DNA of 64,000 nt from Linepithema humile (taxonomy: Eukaryota > Arthropoda > Insecta > Hymenoptera > Formicidae): positions 14,824,146 through 14,888,145 of the forward strand of contig NC_090132.1 of the NCBI RefSeq assembly GCF_040581485.1, read 5' to 3'. The notes beneath the pieces are model-generated. The model saw only the letters and a list, made by a program, of their open reading frames with translations, was not told where the DNA came from and ran no database searches. Position numbers and translations under genes: made by a program. Positions 48,061-60,183 of this stretch are shown in pieces (within the stretch, counting starts at the first letter, position 1; every line of letters begins with the position of its first letter).

Positions 48061-48720
48061 AGAAAGAGAAAGAGGAAGACAAAACGAGAAATGGATGCGC
48101 GGAAGAAAAGAGAGAGAAATGGAAAAAAGAGAGAATGAAAGAGAAAGAGAAGGAGCATAGAGACGAAGAACGACACCGCGCGATGTATACGACAGTGGAG
48201 CGCTGCTACTCCGTTCGATGTGTCAGTGTGTGTCGCGCTGGAGGCCGGCCGAGGTCGATGACCTCGTGTTCGGATGCCGCCGACGGCGCTCGTTCGCGTT
48301 CGGCACTAGGTCAGTGATGGAGTCACTGGCCGCCCCGAGCGTCGAGGCAATGACACCAACCACGCCGTTGCTGCCACCGAACGCCCGGCGTTCCTCTCTG
48401 TCCCCCGCGCGCCCCTACCGCGAACGCTCACAAACCCCACCACGGCGTAGCGGCAGCGCCGCTGCCATCCCTCCGGCTGGTCCCTACCTACTCGCCCGTG
48501 CTTCCCCTCAACCTCGTCGTCACCCCCGCACTCGAGAGAGATAGGAGGAGAGATGGAGAACCTCGGCAATGCTGCCGGCACCGACACCGCGCGCCGCCGA
48601 TGGTTGTTCTGCGCGCCACGCTCGGAGCATGTATACATCCACCGCAATGTACCGGCTTTACCTCGCGTGTAAAGCCGGAGTTGCTTTTCCAATTTTCTCA
48701 AGATCGCTCAAGTCAACTAT
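47550..48720 (+). promoter_or_regulatory. Third GC-rich island with a possible alternative first coding exon
   Basis: CpG-dense sequence with a 48-base GA run contains a frame from ATG 48258 (or ATG 48183) reading MTSCSDAADGARSRSALG up to a GTCAGT donor at 48310. An overlapping proline-rich frame from ATG 48317 to 48544 is the alternative. Neither is recognised. The arrangement fits an alternative promoter of the same unidentified + strand gene as the 41.4-43.0 kb island. Confidence 0.35.
48010..48057 (+). repeat. (GA)n microsatellite
   Basis: Pure GA run of about 48 bases leading into an irregular purine tract to about 48160. Confidence 0.95.
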
Positions 48721-51700
48721 GTATTGCGATTGTATTATTCGTACTATAATTACGACATAACGTGTTGTAGAATTTTTTTTCAATTATGATACGCTTGGAG
48801 TCTCGATATCTCTCCGTTTTCGTATAAGTACCGCTATTTTTTTATCAAATAACAGATAAATTTGTCATCTCTGTGCATCGATTGTTCATCATTAGTTGAC
48901 AGTTTTTTTATAATCAATTATGTTTTATCTTTTAATAGTATACATAATTATACTGATTATGTGATTACAACATAAATATTTATTATAAATTATAAAGGCT
49001 CAAATGATTAAAAATCAAATTGAAACGTGAAGGAGCGAAAAGAGTCAATGTCGATTGTTCATGCAAAAAGGACATGTATTAAAATTACAAACAAACCTTT
49101 CAGCCTGTCATCAGGTCTTCCTCAGTGTCAATAATAATAACAAATAAAACGCACGCAATCTTTTAGATTACAATATCATAATTTAGACAATAAATTGGTT
49201 GTACGAAGACGGTGACAAATAAATTAAATTATCACGCAGTAAACAGTGAATGATAAATTTTATGTACAAAGTCGAATCTTGCACTGAAATAAAATAAAAA
49301 GTTGAAGTTGCAACAGTAATGCTTAAAAATGAAATCGAATAAACAAAGTAAGGCTAATACATACGTGATAAATTTTATTTAGAAGTCTCCGCCAATTCAA
49401 AAAGAAAAGAAAATGGAAGAATCGAATACAGAGAGGAGAAGAAGTTATTAATCATAGAAAAGGAAAGGAAATAAGTTTAAGACAGAAAGATAGGCCTCTG
49501 GTAAAAAATTTATATAAAAATGTATATTAATGAATATATTTATACTAATGACTACATATATTTCCGCACTATTATTTTTTAGAATACAATTTTCAACTTG
49601 TAGTGCGTGTCAGTCTCTATTACATATTGTTTACGCTTAGAATATATATTTAATGATTTTATAATGTAATTTTTTTTAGTTATTCTTCAAATTCCTCCGT
49701 TTATATAAACCAAGAGAAATTTTACAATTTTCTGTAATGATAGCATCATTGAAAACTTTTCATGCTTAGGTAACGAATTGATCAAGTTATTCGTAAAACT
49801 ATTCATCGCATCATTCTCTTTGCTTTATATTAAATCTTTATGTACATAATATTTTTATCGGTGTTTGCAATATTTTTCGTGTCAAACCTCAATGAATCAT
49901 TATATTGTCGTATATCATTATTGAAGCCATTATCACTAATCTTAATGCACGAATCCATCGTGCAGAACGAAGAATCACTACCATTTCATGTCGAGAAAAA
50001 TAACTTCAAAATATCTTTCAATTTTTCTGATTTTTTCTGATATGCTCGTCAACTGCTTTCCCTGATCTCTTATGATTCCGATTTGACACATAATAACTGC
50101 CTCGGAAAACCAAGATAAATGCGTGCGGGAAATCTGAGCTATTCGCTTATCTGATAACGTTTCTTCACCTTTCTTATTCCGCTAATCGCGTGTGCACAAA
50201 ATTGTTTTTTTTTCCGTTGGAATTTGTTCATTATTTAATATTATAAACTCTTTGTGCTATTATTTTGAATCTATATCTATCGAAGAAAAGTGTACGGAGC
50301 AAGCGCCGACTGCTGCGAAACCATTCGCGCTGGACGCCAGCGAGGGGAAATGACTCGTGTGACGAGCTAAAATACCATTCTGTAACGCATGCGGGAATGT
50401 CGCAACGTTGCTGTGGATGGTGTTTGAATTATTTGCCGGGAATGTAGCAATCGAATGTACTTGTCGCGCACGTATCTTATCGGCTTCGTAGGTGGTGGCA
50501 AGAGGCAGTAAGGTCACAGCGCGTGCCAATTAACAGCCACTTTGTGGATACAAATGTTACAAGCGGAAAACGTAGATCTGGCACGGCTCGCGGATCTTTT
50601 ATTCATATCGGTTATTCGTATGCAGTTCGCATCAAAGTTAAACACACAATTATTATTACAGTATTATTATGTTTTTAGTTTATTTCATAATCTCTGCATT
50701 CAAAAAAAAAAAAAACAAAATGAAACAAAATAGCATGAAAAAGATTATGTTTTTATATGCTAGTTATTGATAGAGCTTTCAATGATCGCCGTGTGGGTGT
50801 ACGCGTGGGCGTGAAGGAAATATAAATAGCGAAATCTGTGCGGCGCTTATGTCTTTAGCGCAGCGAAAGTTTAATATGTGTAATATCACACTTCAAAAAG
50901 CGAAATTTATTCTACAGAGCTAAAATCACGTTTCACGATATTGTAGAAAATTCCTTCCGCTTACATGGCAAGAAATATTCGAGGGTCCACTGCTTTCACA
51001 ATAAGCTGCATCAGCTAAAATATAGATGAAGATTGCGACATTATGTTGAGTTCAAAACAATGAAGATTCCGTTGTAAGAGTGGCGCAACGACAATGAGTG
51101 CACTAATACTAAATCCGGTGAGTCCTGCGGAAGAGCTTTTACGTTAAAAGCTATTGCATATTTAGAGATCTATCTTTTATATAAAAAGTGTAGCATTTAA
51201 AAATACAAATAATATTAAGTTATTGCTCTTCCTTAATTAAATTAAAAATCGTTTTAATATAAAGCCAACAGAGCAAGAACTGGATCGATTTGCTCAAAAA
51301 TTCTTTTTTAAAAAGTGTAGCATTTAAAGTTTACTGTAAAATAAAATAAAAGAAACAAAGGATATAAACTAACAATGATGTCAATAATGTTAAAAATCAC
51401 TAAGTTTCTAGATTAAATGATTAAATAACCACTAACATTAATAAAAGTGAATATTTTATAAATTCTATAAATTATTATGTTATATAATTATATAAATTGT
51501 ACAAATATATAAATTTTATAAATATTATATAACATTATATAAATAATAACAATAATAAGCACAAATTTCATGATAATCATCGATTTGCGCTCATTAAATG
51601 TGCAAATTTGAAATTACGATAAAATCTTAATCTTCTATTGGGTTTAATTTAGAAACCTTATGCTGCCAAATGAAATCACGTATCGTGTAATTAGAATCAG

Positions 51701-53930
51701 TTTCCCAGAGGGATACTTAGAGCTGCTGTGGCGCCCTACTCTAAATTCGTCCGACTGCATTTCTCCCGTGGTTAAACTCCTCGCTCTATCAATTCCCGTA
51801 AAGAGAAGCACTTGAGCGATTCGTCACGGGACGCACGAACGTGTCTTCCGATTAACGTTGATTCGCGATACGAAGAGACGTCCCGAGGTACATGTTGGCT
51901 TTATTGTCTACCGTTATCGCGACCGCGGCACCGGAATCATAATAGACGATTTGGGGCTCTCGTTATCGACGACTACCAATCGTGAGAAAGCCGTTTTACG
52001 TCGAACGCATTCGGAGTAATTATTACGCCGGTTGCAATTACAGCATCTGTCCGATGCGCGTCGCGGCGATGTTGATCGTTAAGTAGAATCAGAATTAAAT
52101 AAGACTCGAAACGCGGCCGACTATCGACCGACGATACAATCGGATGTCATTGAAATCGAGAATGATAGATTCTCATAGAATGTACACATTTGCGCTGTTT
52201 TTATTGTGTATTTATTGAAAATTCAAATATGCTTGATTAATTTATAAAAATGTTACGCATCTCGTCAGTGATTCCATTAGAAATTCATCAAATCATAGGT
52301 TTATAGAATAATGATCTCAACTAGCTACTTCAATTATTTAACCGCGGTATTCATAGAGAATCCAATTTCCTGCTTCGACAATTCTCGTTTCTCTAGCACA
52401 CGTCGCGTTGCATCGTAAATCGCTAATCTCGCCTTTATTTTCAAACCACCCGAGAGCTATTGCGCGCGCACTTGGAGTGCGTCAGAAAGTCTTAAGCGGC
52501 GTATTACAAGAGTGAGGTCGTGTAAAGGCACCCTCGAAAATGGATAGGAACGACGGTTTTATCATACATTCCTGCGGGCAATCCGATGGGAATGCGAAGA
52601 CACAAGGGAGAGAGAGAGAGAGAGAGAGAAAGAGACTGACGAGTGAACATTGCGAGGTAGAATGCCGGAAAGTGTTTTTACACGCGGGAGGTCCTGAAAG
52701 CTTAAAAAGAAAAAACGGTCGATCTTAATAGAAACAAAGAGAAACAAAGAGAAAAACATGCGCTTCGATTTTTGCAACAGCATATCATAAGCGCCAGGAG
52801 GAAGCAATAATTTTCTTGTTGCTATTAAAATGTCAGATTAAAGGTGCTATTAAAATAAAATCCACAGAGATTTTGTGCATGTCTTGCTTAATTTACGAAA
52901 ATTATAATTTGCTAATTATTGAAGATTTTGTCTTTCCATATGAGATCATCTGAACGATTAAGAAATTGTAATTGCACAACTGTGCCGGCGAGAGTTCGTA
53001 AATCGCTCTGAGATAATGCGAGTTCGCACCAAAGACACGCCAGACATTGGTCTTGTTTATTTCTAGGCTTATTGTCGCCGCAAGTTCGGGGACCAAGTTC
53101 GTGCCCATGTTCAATCGATTTGCATTAATTTGGCCAAAGGTATTTCAGAATATAGATAATGATAAGATTAAAACATCAATATCAAAATTAAACAACCAAT
53201 TTCGTAGTCGAATAATGCAGTAAATATATTACAAACAATGTTATAAATGTGAAGCGCGATATGATTGTAGTAATTAAATTAATCGCATATGTTATTTAAT
53301 ATTTAATAATTATTCTGATGCTTTAATATCTTTTATCTGAAAAAAATGGCAAAAAAATTAATTTTTTAATTAAAATTAATTAAATATAATAAAACGTAAA
53401 CTTGTAATTATTATTTGAGAAACATATATCGGCAAAAGTTACTATCTTCATCATTATTGTATTGTGTCAAGAGTGTTATATAATTTCATCACTTTATTTA
53501 TCTTGTAGCTTCAACTGTGACAATCCTTTTTCCACACAAAATATATAAACTTTTGTTAGATCTACTCGAAAAAAACACTATTCAATTTCCCAGTTTCAAT
53601 GGTGTGTCAATGCTTCTGTTTTTTCACTTTTGTGGACTCACACAGAGAAAAACTAGCGGGAAAAATAAACGGATGTAATATAATAAAAAAAAATTACATT
53701 TAGTATTAAATCATCTTGCATCGTGATTTTTCATATTAATCGAAAAGGCAATTTCTCGCCTGATTATTCGTCAATTTTACAATTAAATGATTTGAGATAA
53801 ATTCTCTGCTACTATAATTTGAAGAAATAGTTTCGTATTAAATTATATATATACATTTCTATAATATAAATAATGAAAATATTAATTAAATATCGTGCAA
53901 TTGTTTAAACGATATCGTTGAAACAATCCT
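48721..53930. other. AT-rich stretch without recognised gene
   Basis: Contains a GA microsatellite at 52607-52629 and a GC-richer patch at 51,700-52,100. No coding exon or transposon end is recognised. Confidence 0.45.
52607..52629 (+). repeat. (GA)n microsatellite
   Basis: About 11 GA units. Confidence 0.9.
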
Positions 53931-53941
53931 AAGGCATTTTT

Positions 53942-54175
53942 CACCTATGTGAACTTGGCACCCGACTTTTAATAAATAAAGAATCACGTGGAAAAAGCGG
54001 ATTTGAAAAATCTTAAAGTCGGGTGACAGTCATTTTTTAAACATTTCTTTTTTTGCTAATGGGTTGAACTGCAAACGAAAATATTTTTACTACAAACAAC
54101 TACAAACGAAGTACTATCATTTTACGTATTGAAAACTTTATTTATTAAAAGTCGGGTGCCAAGTTCACATAGGTG
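53942..54175. mobile_element. 234-bp MITE with 40-bp perfect terminal inverted repeats
   Basis: The left end CACCTATGTGAACTTGGCAC (continuing to 53981) is repeated in perfect reverse complement at 54136-54175. A 7-base direct repeat CATTTTT flanks both ends (53935-53941 and 54176-54182), extendable to eight if the last G of the element is shared. That target size suggests a hAT- or similar DNA transposon. A third, internal copy of AAGTCGGGTG lies near 54016. No coding capacity. Confidence 0.9.
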
Positions 54176-54402
54176 CATTTTTCCAGCTTCCATTGACCTT
54201 CTTTAAAAAAAAAAGGATCGAATTAAATACGGCTGCTTCTTCTCGCGTCTCATGCTTTCCTTCGTGAGTCATGAAACGGAAAGGGAAATCCCGGAAGCGC
54301 ACACCATGGCGGTCTAGACGCACTCACCATGCCGACTATCGGCTGGGAATAACCGCTAGAACTAGCGGTATCGTGAGTACGAGTTAGCGGGTCTCGGCTT
54401 AT

Positions 54403-54591
54403 CTAGGTTACGCCACTCGTCGGGCCGATACGCCGTCGCGCGGGACCGGACCCCAGGTCATCCCGTGTCAGGCCCGCTACGCTGGATGGACTCGATGGTT
54501 CTGAGATGGTAATGGTAGTAGTGGTATCTGCGGTTATGGCATCTGCCGGACTTTCACCTCTTTTAAGCGAGTCCCGGCTTGCCGAGGGCAA
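54403..54591 (-). CDS. Unassigned GC-rich open frame, perhaps part of an exon or a decayed element
   Basis: A 62-codon minus-strand frame has coding-like composition in an otherwise AT-rich area and is rich in Ser, Thr and Pro, with a run ADTTTTITISEPSSPSS. It ends at a stop in the same GC patch (54,240-54,660). The patch also has a CCGCTAG-AA-CTAGCGG palindrome at 54353-54368. I do not recognise it; it could be an orphan exon, a gag-like fragment or chance. Confidence 0.2.
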   Translation of the reverse strand: MPSASRDSLKRGESPADAITADTTTTITISEPSSPSSVAGLTRDDLGSGPARRRIGPTSGVT

Positions 54592-54659
54592 TCGCTCTCA
54601 CTAGCGTTCGACGCGCACTCACGCGCGGTCGGATTGCAACGTCTTGCATCGCGATAAAT

Positions 54660-56800
54660 GATTCAGCCGAGATGTAAATATAAATAGCTCTCAATAAACC
54701 TTTGCAGATTAATTGTAGATCGAGTTATCTTTCTTGACTAAGTAAGATAATATTTTTGTTGCAATTTTATTTCATTGTAAATATAAAATAATTTTGAATA
54801 TTGGATTTTATACATCAGAAGTGAAATAATTTGTAATTAAAATTATCATAGAATTGTATTACGCATACATTATTTAGGAAAGATAAATTTTATCAATTTC
54901 GTAAATATTAACACCACGTACGAAGATCGGTGAGAAAGTAACACCAATTTTGTTTTCCCTGAATTCCTTTAATTACCTTTCTTTAAATTCCTTAGATATA
55001 AGTTGAAACTTATCTTTATTTAAATATTGATATAACTTAAAAGTACAAAAGTGATTTGAAATACAAAAGAGTAAATAGAAAAGATCAACGACCTTCGATA
55101 ATGTTCTCATGTTAGAAACACACGCTTCAATAAAAGTGCACACAGGCTTCAATAAAAGTGAAAACATCCTCCTACACCATTATGCGCTTGTTCGTGACCA
55201 ATAAGTCAGCATCCTCGAGCTATTCTTACTTTCTAAACGCCAATTCGGCCTATCACGGCAGCGTATCTTCGTAAGATCCGAAAGCGCATTGTAAATCACT
55301 AGAGTTGGCGAAGTGTACATCGGAGAAGATTTTTCTCTCTTCCGCGTCGCCTTTATTAATCGCCGTTCATTAAAGGGATTTCTCACGTCTATTTATTCGA
55401 ACAATTTTATCATCATCGGCGACTATTCACTTCACTGATATTTCGAAGAATAATTCCCGAGCAATATATCTCGCGTCATTTGAGAGAGTAGTGACTTGCG
55501 TACTCAGAATGAACTGGATTTTTTCGTATCTTGGCATCGTGCTTACCTAACATTTCCGTGATATAATGTGTATACGATTTGACGAGCGATCTTCGATTTT
55601 GTCGGTGAAGCCGAGGGTGAATAATGACTACGTTAATTTGCTATTGCTTATGATAAAGTGCATCGAGATTTATTATTCGCAAAGTTATTGCGTGAAAATA
55701 ATCAGACGCACTTAATAGACAGGAAATAATTATTAAGAATTTTTGTAATGCATTATTTTATGTAAAACATGTATAAAAATATATCAATTAATATCATCAA
55801 TTAATAAACCTATATTTTATTGTAACGCATAAATTTTTCATAGAAAACCATAATACATAGCTGGAAATCGCTATTATGTGTCCACATAAAAATTTGTAAT
55901 TAAAGATTCCATTAAAGAAGCTTGTATAAAAAAGGGATCGATATTCAATAAAAGAGATTTGCAATAAACGTTCAAAGAACAATTCTAATAATAGGTGGCA
56001 ATACAAAGAGCGCGATACCGAGGAAAGATATCGTAAAATTTTGACTCGCGCGGGACATGTACACGCATTTTAATGGCGATGTTTATTTTGCATTTTCTCA
56101 CAGAAACGATTTGCCCTTCACTTCGCGCGTATCGTGGGCACTCGACAAAGGTTCGCACAATTCTTGTCGATACGATCGCGGGATTCCACTTATTCGCACG
56201 TGTGCAATATACGTCGGGCTTATGGACAAAGAGAAAGTTCTCTTCGGAAAGATGCGTGAATTACACAAGCATCTACAAATTGCATACTTTTAAGGACTCT
56301 TAATTGATTTGCGTGAGAAAATTTATAAGAAAGCCTATCAATTTGCTGTACGTTTATCTTTATACTATAATTAATGCTTCTTTGTATTGTCCTTATCGAT
56401 CATGACGTATTAGATAAATGTAGATATCGAAAAATTAAGAGAAAATTCGATTACCGATTTCAGTAATACATGTACCGATATCGCCTTTGCAATTGACAGG
56501 CTTGGCCAAGTCTGCGACGGTTCCGCGTTATGCGCGCGTTTTATGAAAATGCTTATCGCCTTGCCGCATCGCAAACGAAACAATGCTCGAGCAAGGTTTT
56601 ACGAGCTATTAAAATTAACTAGGTTACAAGTGCGATAGTGCAAGCAGGTAGATCGCCGTATTTCTGCTTCTTTGACAGACTTTTTTGTTTCTGCACGCAA
56701 AACCCGTGATAAACCGGCTCGCATGTTCGCACAAGTAAAAATATCTGCGATTTTTTATAAAGTATTTTTTGGTTACAATAACTTTAATAACTAAGTGATA
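54660..56800. other. AT-rich stretch without recognised gene
   Basis: No supported coding region or repeat is seen; GC-richer patches near 55,180-55,390 and 56,040-56,240 have open frames without similarity. Confidence 0.45.
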
Positions 56801-56802
56801 TA

Positions 56803-57555
56803 CAGGGTGTCCGGTAATCACCTCTCGGGTGTAGGTAGAGCGAATTAAACCGAGTAGAAAAGTCCTCTACCGCTTTGCGATTTTCGCAATAATTAATGAG
56901 AAATTAATTAAAGAAGATCGGTCAATTTGCGCGAGTCTAAGCGCATGGCGAGAAGAAACAGCCCACTGTTACGTGATTAAATCTGGAGACCTAGCTGGCC
57001 ACTCCACAGGTCCCCAACGGCCAATCCATTTTTCCGGACAATGCTGATTTAGCAAATTCCTAACAATACGAGCTGGGCACCCATCCAACTGCAGCCAATT
57101 GTCATAGCGAAGATTTGAAGGCATCTTGCAATAGATCAAATAGATTGTTATTCAAAAACTGTAAAAATTGGTGTGCATTGATGCGGTCAGGTAGGATGTG
57201 AGGTCCAATTAAATATTCATTAATCATACCTGCTCAAACATTGACTTTAAATTGATGCTGAAAAGATGATATCCGCTAGGACGCAAGGATCCAGCGTTTA
57301 CGCACCGTTCGTATGTTGTCGTTATCATTTGTAGAGTGCTCCTACCAACGCTTCGTCGCCTAGTAACTAGATAACCAATGCACTGTACCGCCACGTGTCT
57401 CTTCTCGCCGCGCTCTTAAGCTCGCGCAAATTGGCCGATACTGTTTAATTAATTCCTCATTAATTATTGCGAAAATCGCAAAATGGTACAGGACTTTTCT
57501 ACTCGATTTAACTCGTTCTACCTGAGAGATGATTCAGCAATTACCGAACACCCTG
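56803..57555. mobile_element. 753-bp Tc1/mariner-like DNA transposon with ~155-bp inverted ends, internally deleted
   Basis: The left end CAGGGTGTCCGGTAATCACC and the right end, read in reverse complement (CAGGGTGTTCGGTAATTGC), stay similar for about 155 bases (56803-56960 and 57402-57555), both reaching GCGAGAAGA. TA flanks both sides (56801-56802 and 57556-57557). The interior holds a broken transposase on the minus strand. Long inverted ends plus a partial transposase mark a non-autonomous derivative. Confidence 0.9.
56969..57260 (-). pseudogene. Decayed DDE transposase fragment inside the 753-bp element
   Basis: On the minus strand a block reading QFKVNV-stop-AG then MINEYLIGPHILPDRIN is followed, after a stop and a frame change near 57101, by LQLDGCPARIVRNLLNQ and KWIGRWGPVEWPARSPDL. 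These match the catalytic core of insect Tc1/mariner-superfamily transposases, including the Asp of the D-G-C-P-A block and the SPDL block before the last acidic residue. A TGA replaces a usual Trp codon in the first block. N- and C-terminal parts are missing, so it cannot be active. Confidence 0.8.
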
Positions 57556-57612
57556 TATACATTGTAAAACACTAGAAATAAAATAATATCTTGGGAAAAT
57601 TTTTTATATACA

Positions 57613-57878
57613 GGGTGATTCAAAACATGATGTCCTTGAAATGTCACATTCTTGAGCGATTTCTAAGACGATTTTTTCTTTTACAAAATTTTGTTCGAAG
57701 CTTAGTTTTTGAGTTGTAATAAAAAAAAAAGAAAAAGTAGTTTACTACCCACACATACGAGTCTGGTACAACGGGTAGGCAGAAGTGATGCAACATCTTA
57801 GAAATTACTCAAGAATACGATCTTCAAAGATATCAGATTGTTTTGTTAAATTTTATACATATGTACATAATTTAACTA
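57613..57878. mobile_element. Truncated CAGGGTGATT-type transposon remnant
   Basis: TA then CAGGGTGATTCAAAACATG at about 57611-57630 is a typical end of an insect DNA transposon. An internal inverted match (CATTCTTGAGCGATTTCTAAG near 57649 against its degenerate complement near 57797-57830) indicates folded subterminal sequence. No matching right end is found before the next CAGGGTGATT end at 57881. Confidence 0.5.
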
Positions 57879-58200
57879 ATATACAGGGTGATTAAAAAAC
57901 TATATGTATATCGTTTTTCATGTTTGTAATGATTTAATTAATGTGTTTAAAATTTAAATTCTAAAAATATAGAGATTGCCACAAAAGCAAATATAAGTAA
58001 GAAACATAGTTTGATTGCTTAATTACAAGAGAGAACTTCATTTATCAAAAACTATAATGATTTATAATTCGAGAATGTTATACATTTTATTTAAAAAAGA
58101 TCGATAAAAGAAAATCTGTCGTCAGAATAAAAATTGGCTACGATGCACATTGGTAGAAACAATCCTTTAAGTCAGTGCTCGGAATTATTTCAGCTTTTCA
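57879..58200. mobile_element. Solo CAGGGTGATT transposon end
   Basis: TA then CAGGGTGATTAAAAAACTA at about 57879 repeats the end type of the preceding remnant in the same orientation. The right boundary is not visible, so the extent is a guess. Confidence 0.3.
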
Positions 58201-58512
58201 GTTGATTCTCGACATCTCCTTACCGCGCGCGCCGGCCAGCCCGGTTGTGCCGCCCTTAACGTTAGGTGGATTCGATTTCATCATTGCTGATAAGAATGTG
58301 ATGTTATTTTAAAATATCTGATAGCATGATAATATTTGATATTTCTATCTTGTTGATTAAAAAAAAAGATTAAAAGACTTCAATGTTTAAACTGTTGAAC
58401 TTTCATTAGAAATGTCTCTTATTACCTTGTTACTAACCATTGTTTCAAGCAAATTCTCTTATCTTTTAACGCTTTCTCCTTTTCTCATATAATAAACACG
58501 AGAGGGAGAGAA

Positions 58513-58769
58513 CAGTAGCGCGTTTACCTATAGGTTTTTAGGGCTTAAGCCCCTGGGCGCCGAAGCGTCAGGGGCGCCGCAGCTTCTATATATTCATAAA
58601 AAAATGTTCCATTTTTAATTATCTTCTTGTTCTTAAGTGTGTTTCGGTAGAATTATATTAACATTTAAAATGTTAATTATTTACTGTTTACTCATTGGGG
58701 GAGGGAGGCTAGATCGAGGCGCTCGAAGATCATAAGCCCCTGGGCACAAATTTTATAAACGCGGCCCTG
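58513..58769. mobile_element. Possible hAT-like MITE (257 bp)
   Basis: The left end CAGTAGCGCGTTTA and the reverse-complemented right end CAGGGCCGCGTTTA share 11 of 14 bases. Inside, TTAAGCCCCTGGGCGCC and ATAAGCCCCTGGGCAC are directly repeated subterminal words. CAG-initial ends fit hAT elements, but no clear 8-bp target duplication survives. Confidence 0.45.
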
Positions 58770-58958
58770 GAGATTAGACTATATATATTACCCTTACCAG
58801 TTGGACTCGTTTTAGTCTTTTTTTTCCGCCAACACTTACAAACGTTGACAATAAACGCTGAACGCTGAATTCGGATAATTTTCTTGTGCCTTGCTGTTTT
58901 TTATTCGGGGTTTTTCCTTGGTTCATCTAATATGTTGGATGCTTCGTTTAGGTAAGTG

Positions 58959-58980
58959 TTTTTTTTTTTTTTTTTTTTTT
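58959..58980 (+). repeat. Poly-T run
   Basis: Twenty-two consecutive T, following a GGTAAGTG word. Confidence 0.95.
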
Positions 58981-59250
58981 GTTGGATTGTGTTTTTAGTT
59001 TTACAACCAATTGTCTGTTATGTACACAATTTTTATTGTGCAGAAACAATTCAATTTCAATATATGTTAATATGTGCGATTTTATATATTAAACATAGGC
59101 AAGCTACACGCGCGCTATTTGTTTATTTAATTACAAAGAAATATATGTATATTATAACACTATTCATAAGAAGACAGGCGCCGCGGAAGTATTTTTCATC
59201 TGAGGACGCAAAATTTATAAAGGGGATACATAATACATTAATAATATGTA

Positions 59251-59269
59251 TATATATATATATATATAC
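59251..59269 (+). repeat. (TA)n microsatellite
   Basis: About nine TA units beside a CAGGTACACACC word. Confidence 0.85.
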
Positions 59270-59381
59270 AGGTACACACCTATACCATTTTTCTGTGTAG
59301 TTTTATACTACGTACAAGTTCTCCGCGCTTAGTGCGCAGAGTGCATGGATTCCTCTAGAAAAAAATTCTTTCATGCAGCCA

Positions 59382-59576
59382 CTAATGCACCGTCGAGGAC
59401 AGTCTGTCACAGAACTCACGCCGTTTTCTAATCCATTTGTACACTTGCTGGAGCGACAAACGTACATCATCATACTGCAACTTTATTCGATGATGAATTT
59501 TAATAGGTTTCACGCTCAAAACACGGATGGCAGACTGCTGCTCCTCTTTGGTGCATATCTCAAGTGGGGCGGCCAT
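59382..59576 (-). pseudogene. N-terminal HTH fragment of a mariner-like transposase
   Basis: The minus-strand frame starts MAAPLEICTKEEQQSAIRVL and continues IHHRIKLQYDDVRLSLQQVY then KWIRKRREF. This matches the paired-like N-terminal HTH (HTH_48) typical of insect mariner/SETMAR-type transposases (CTKEEQR...E-I-H-R-R...VY-W..KF). The frame stops after 64 codons and no catalytic DDE/D part follows. A TIR-like word ACACCTTG near 59961-59968, upstream of the start, may be the 5' end of the element. Confidence 0.7.
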
Positions 59577-60183
59577 CTTTACACTGCTGCTGTGAAGTAA
59601 TGTTACTTGTTTGCTATCACTTGTAGAACACTTTTTCAGTCATTGACAAAATTGCCAACTTACAAGACAATGGTACGATGTTTCGAATTTTCATCGCAAT
59701 TTTAAGATTTCTATTTGACTCTTCCTAATACTTAGTGCGCACCAGTACATCCAATCAAAAACGCCATTAATTTATGGTGATATGTATTTTGATATTTTTT
59801 CCTGCAACCTTTAAACACATGTCTTTGTCACGCAGACAACGACCTGATCATAGATCAAAAATTATAAATATTAAACATTTTTAACTACAAAATTAACAAC
59901 ACCAACAACTAATTCTGACTCCCAAGTCCTGTTGCATTTTGATAGAAAAAATAGTTCGAGACACCTTGTGTAATCAATTGACATAGAAGTGCTTATACCG
60001 TCGATGAGGTATCTATACAGCTCTCGATCATGGAATACTTATTGCTCATTAACTGAAAACTTGAACAAAGTCGACTCGGTGAAGTCGACTTCGCTCCGCA
60101 GGACGGAATCTATTTAATTTTTCATGTTTTAGAAATATTATTCACGCATTGTGGTAACAATACATTACAAGACTTATGGACAA

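Noticed and set aside
47741..48317. Glu/Arg-repeat frames over the GA tract
   Set aside because: Simple translation of a (GA)n microsatellite and its surroundings; only the short ending near 48258-48309 was kept as a candidate.
50260..50529. 89-codon minus-strand frame
   Set aside because: No recognisable motif, no splice context and ordinary composition.
58919..58956. GGTAAGTG as a splice donor of a gene exon
   Set aside because: It lies among transposon remnants with no coding frame before it and runs directly into poly-T.
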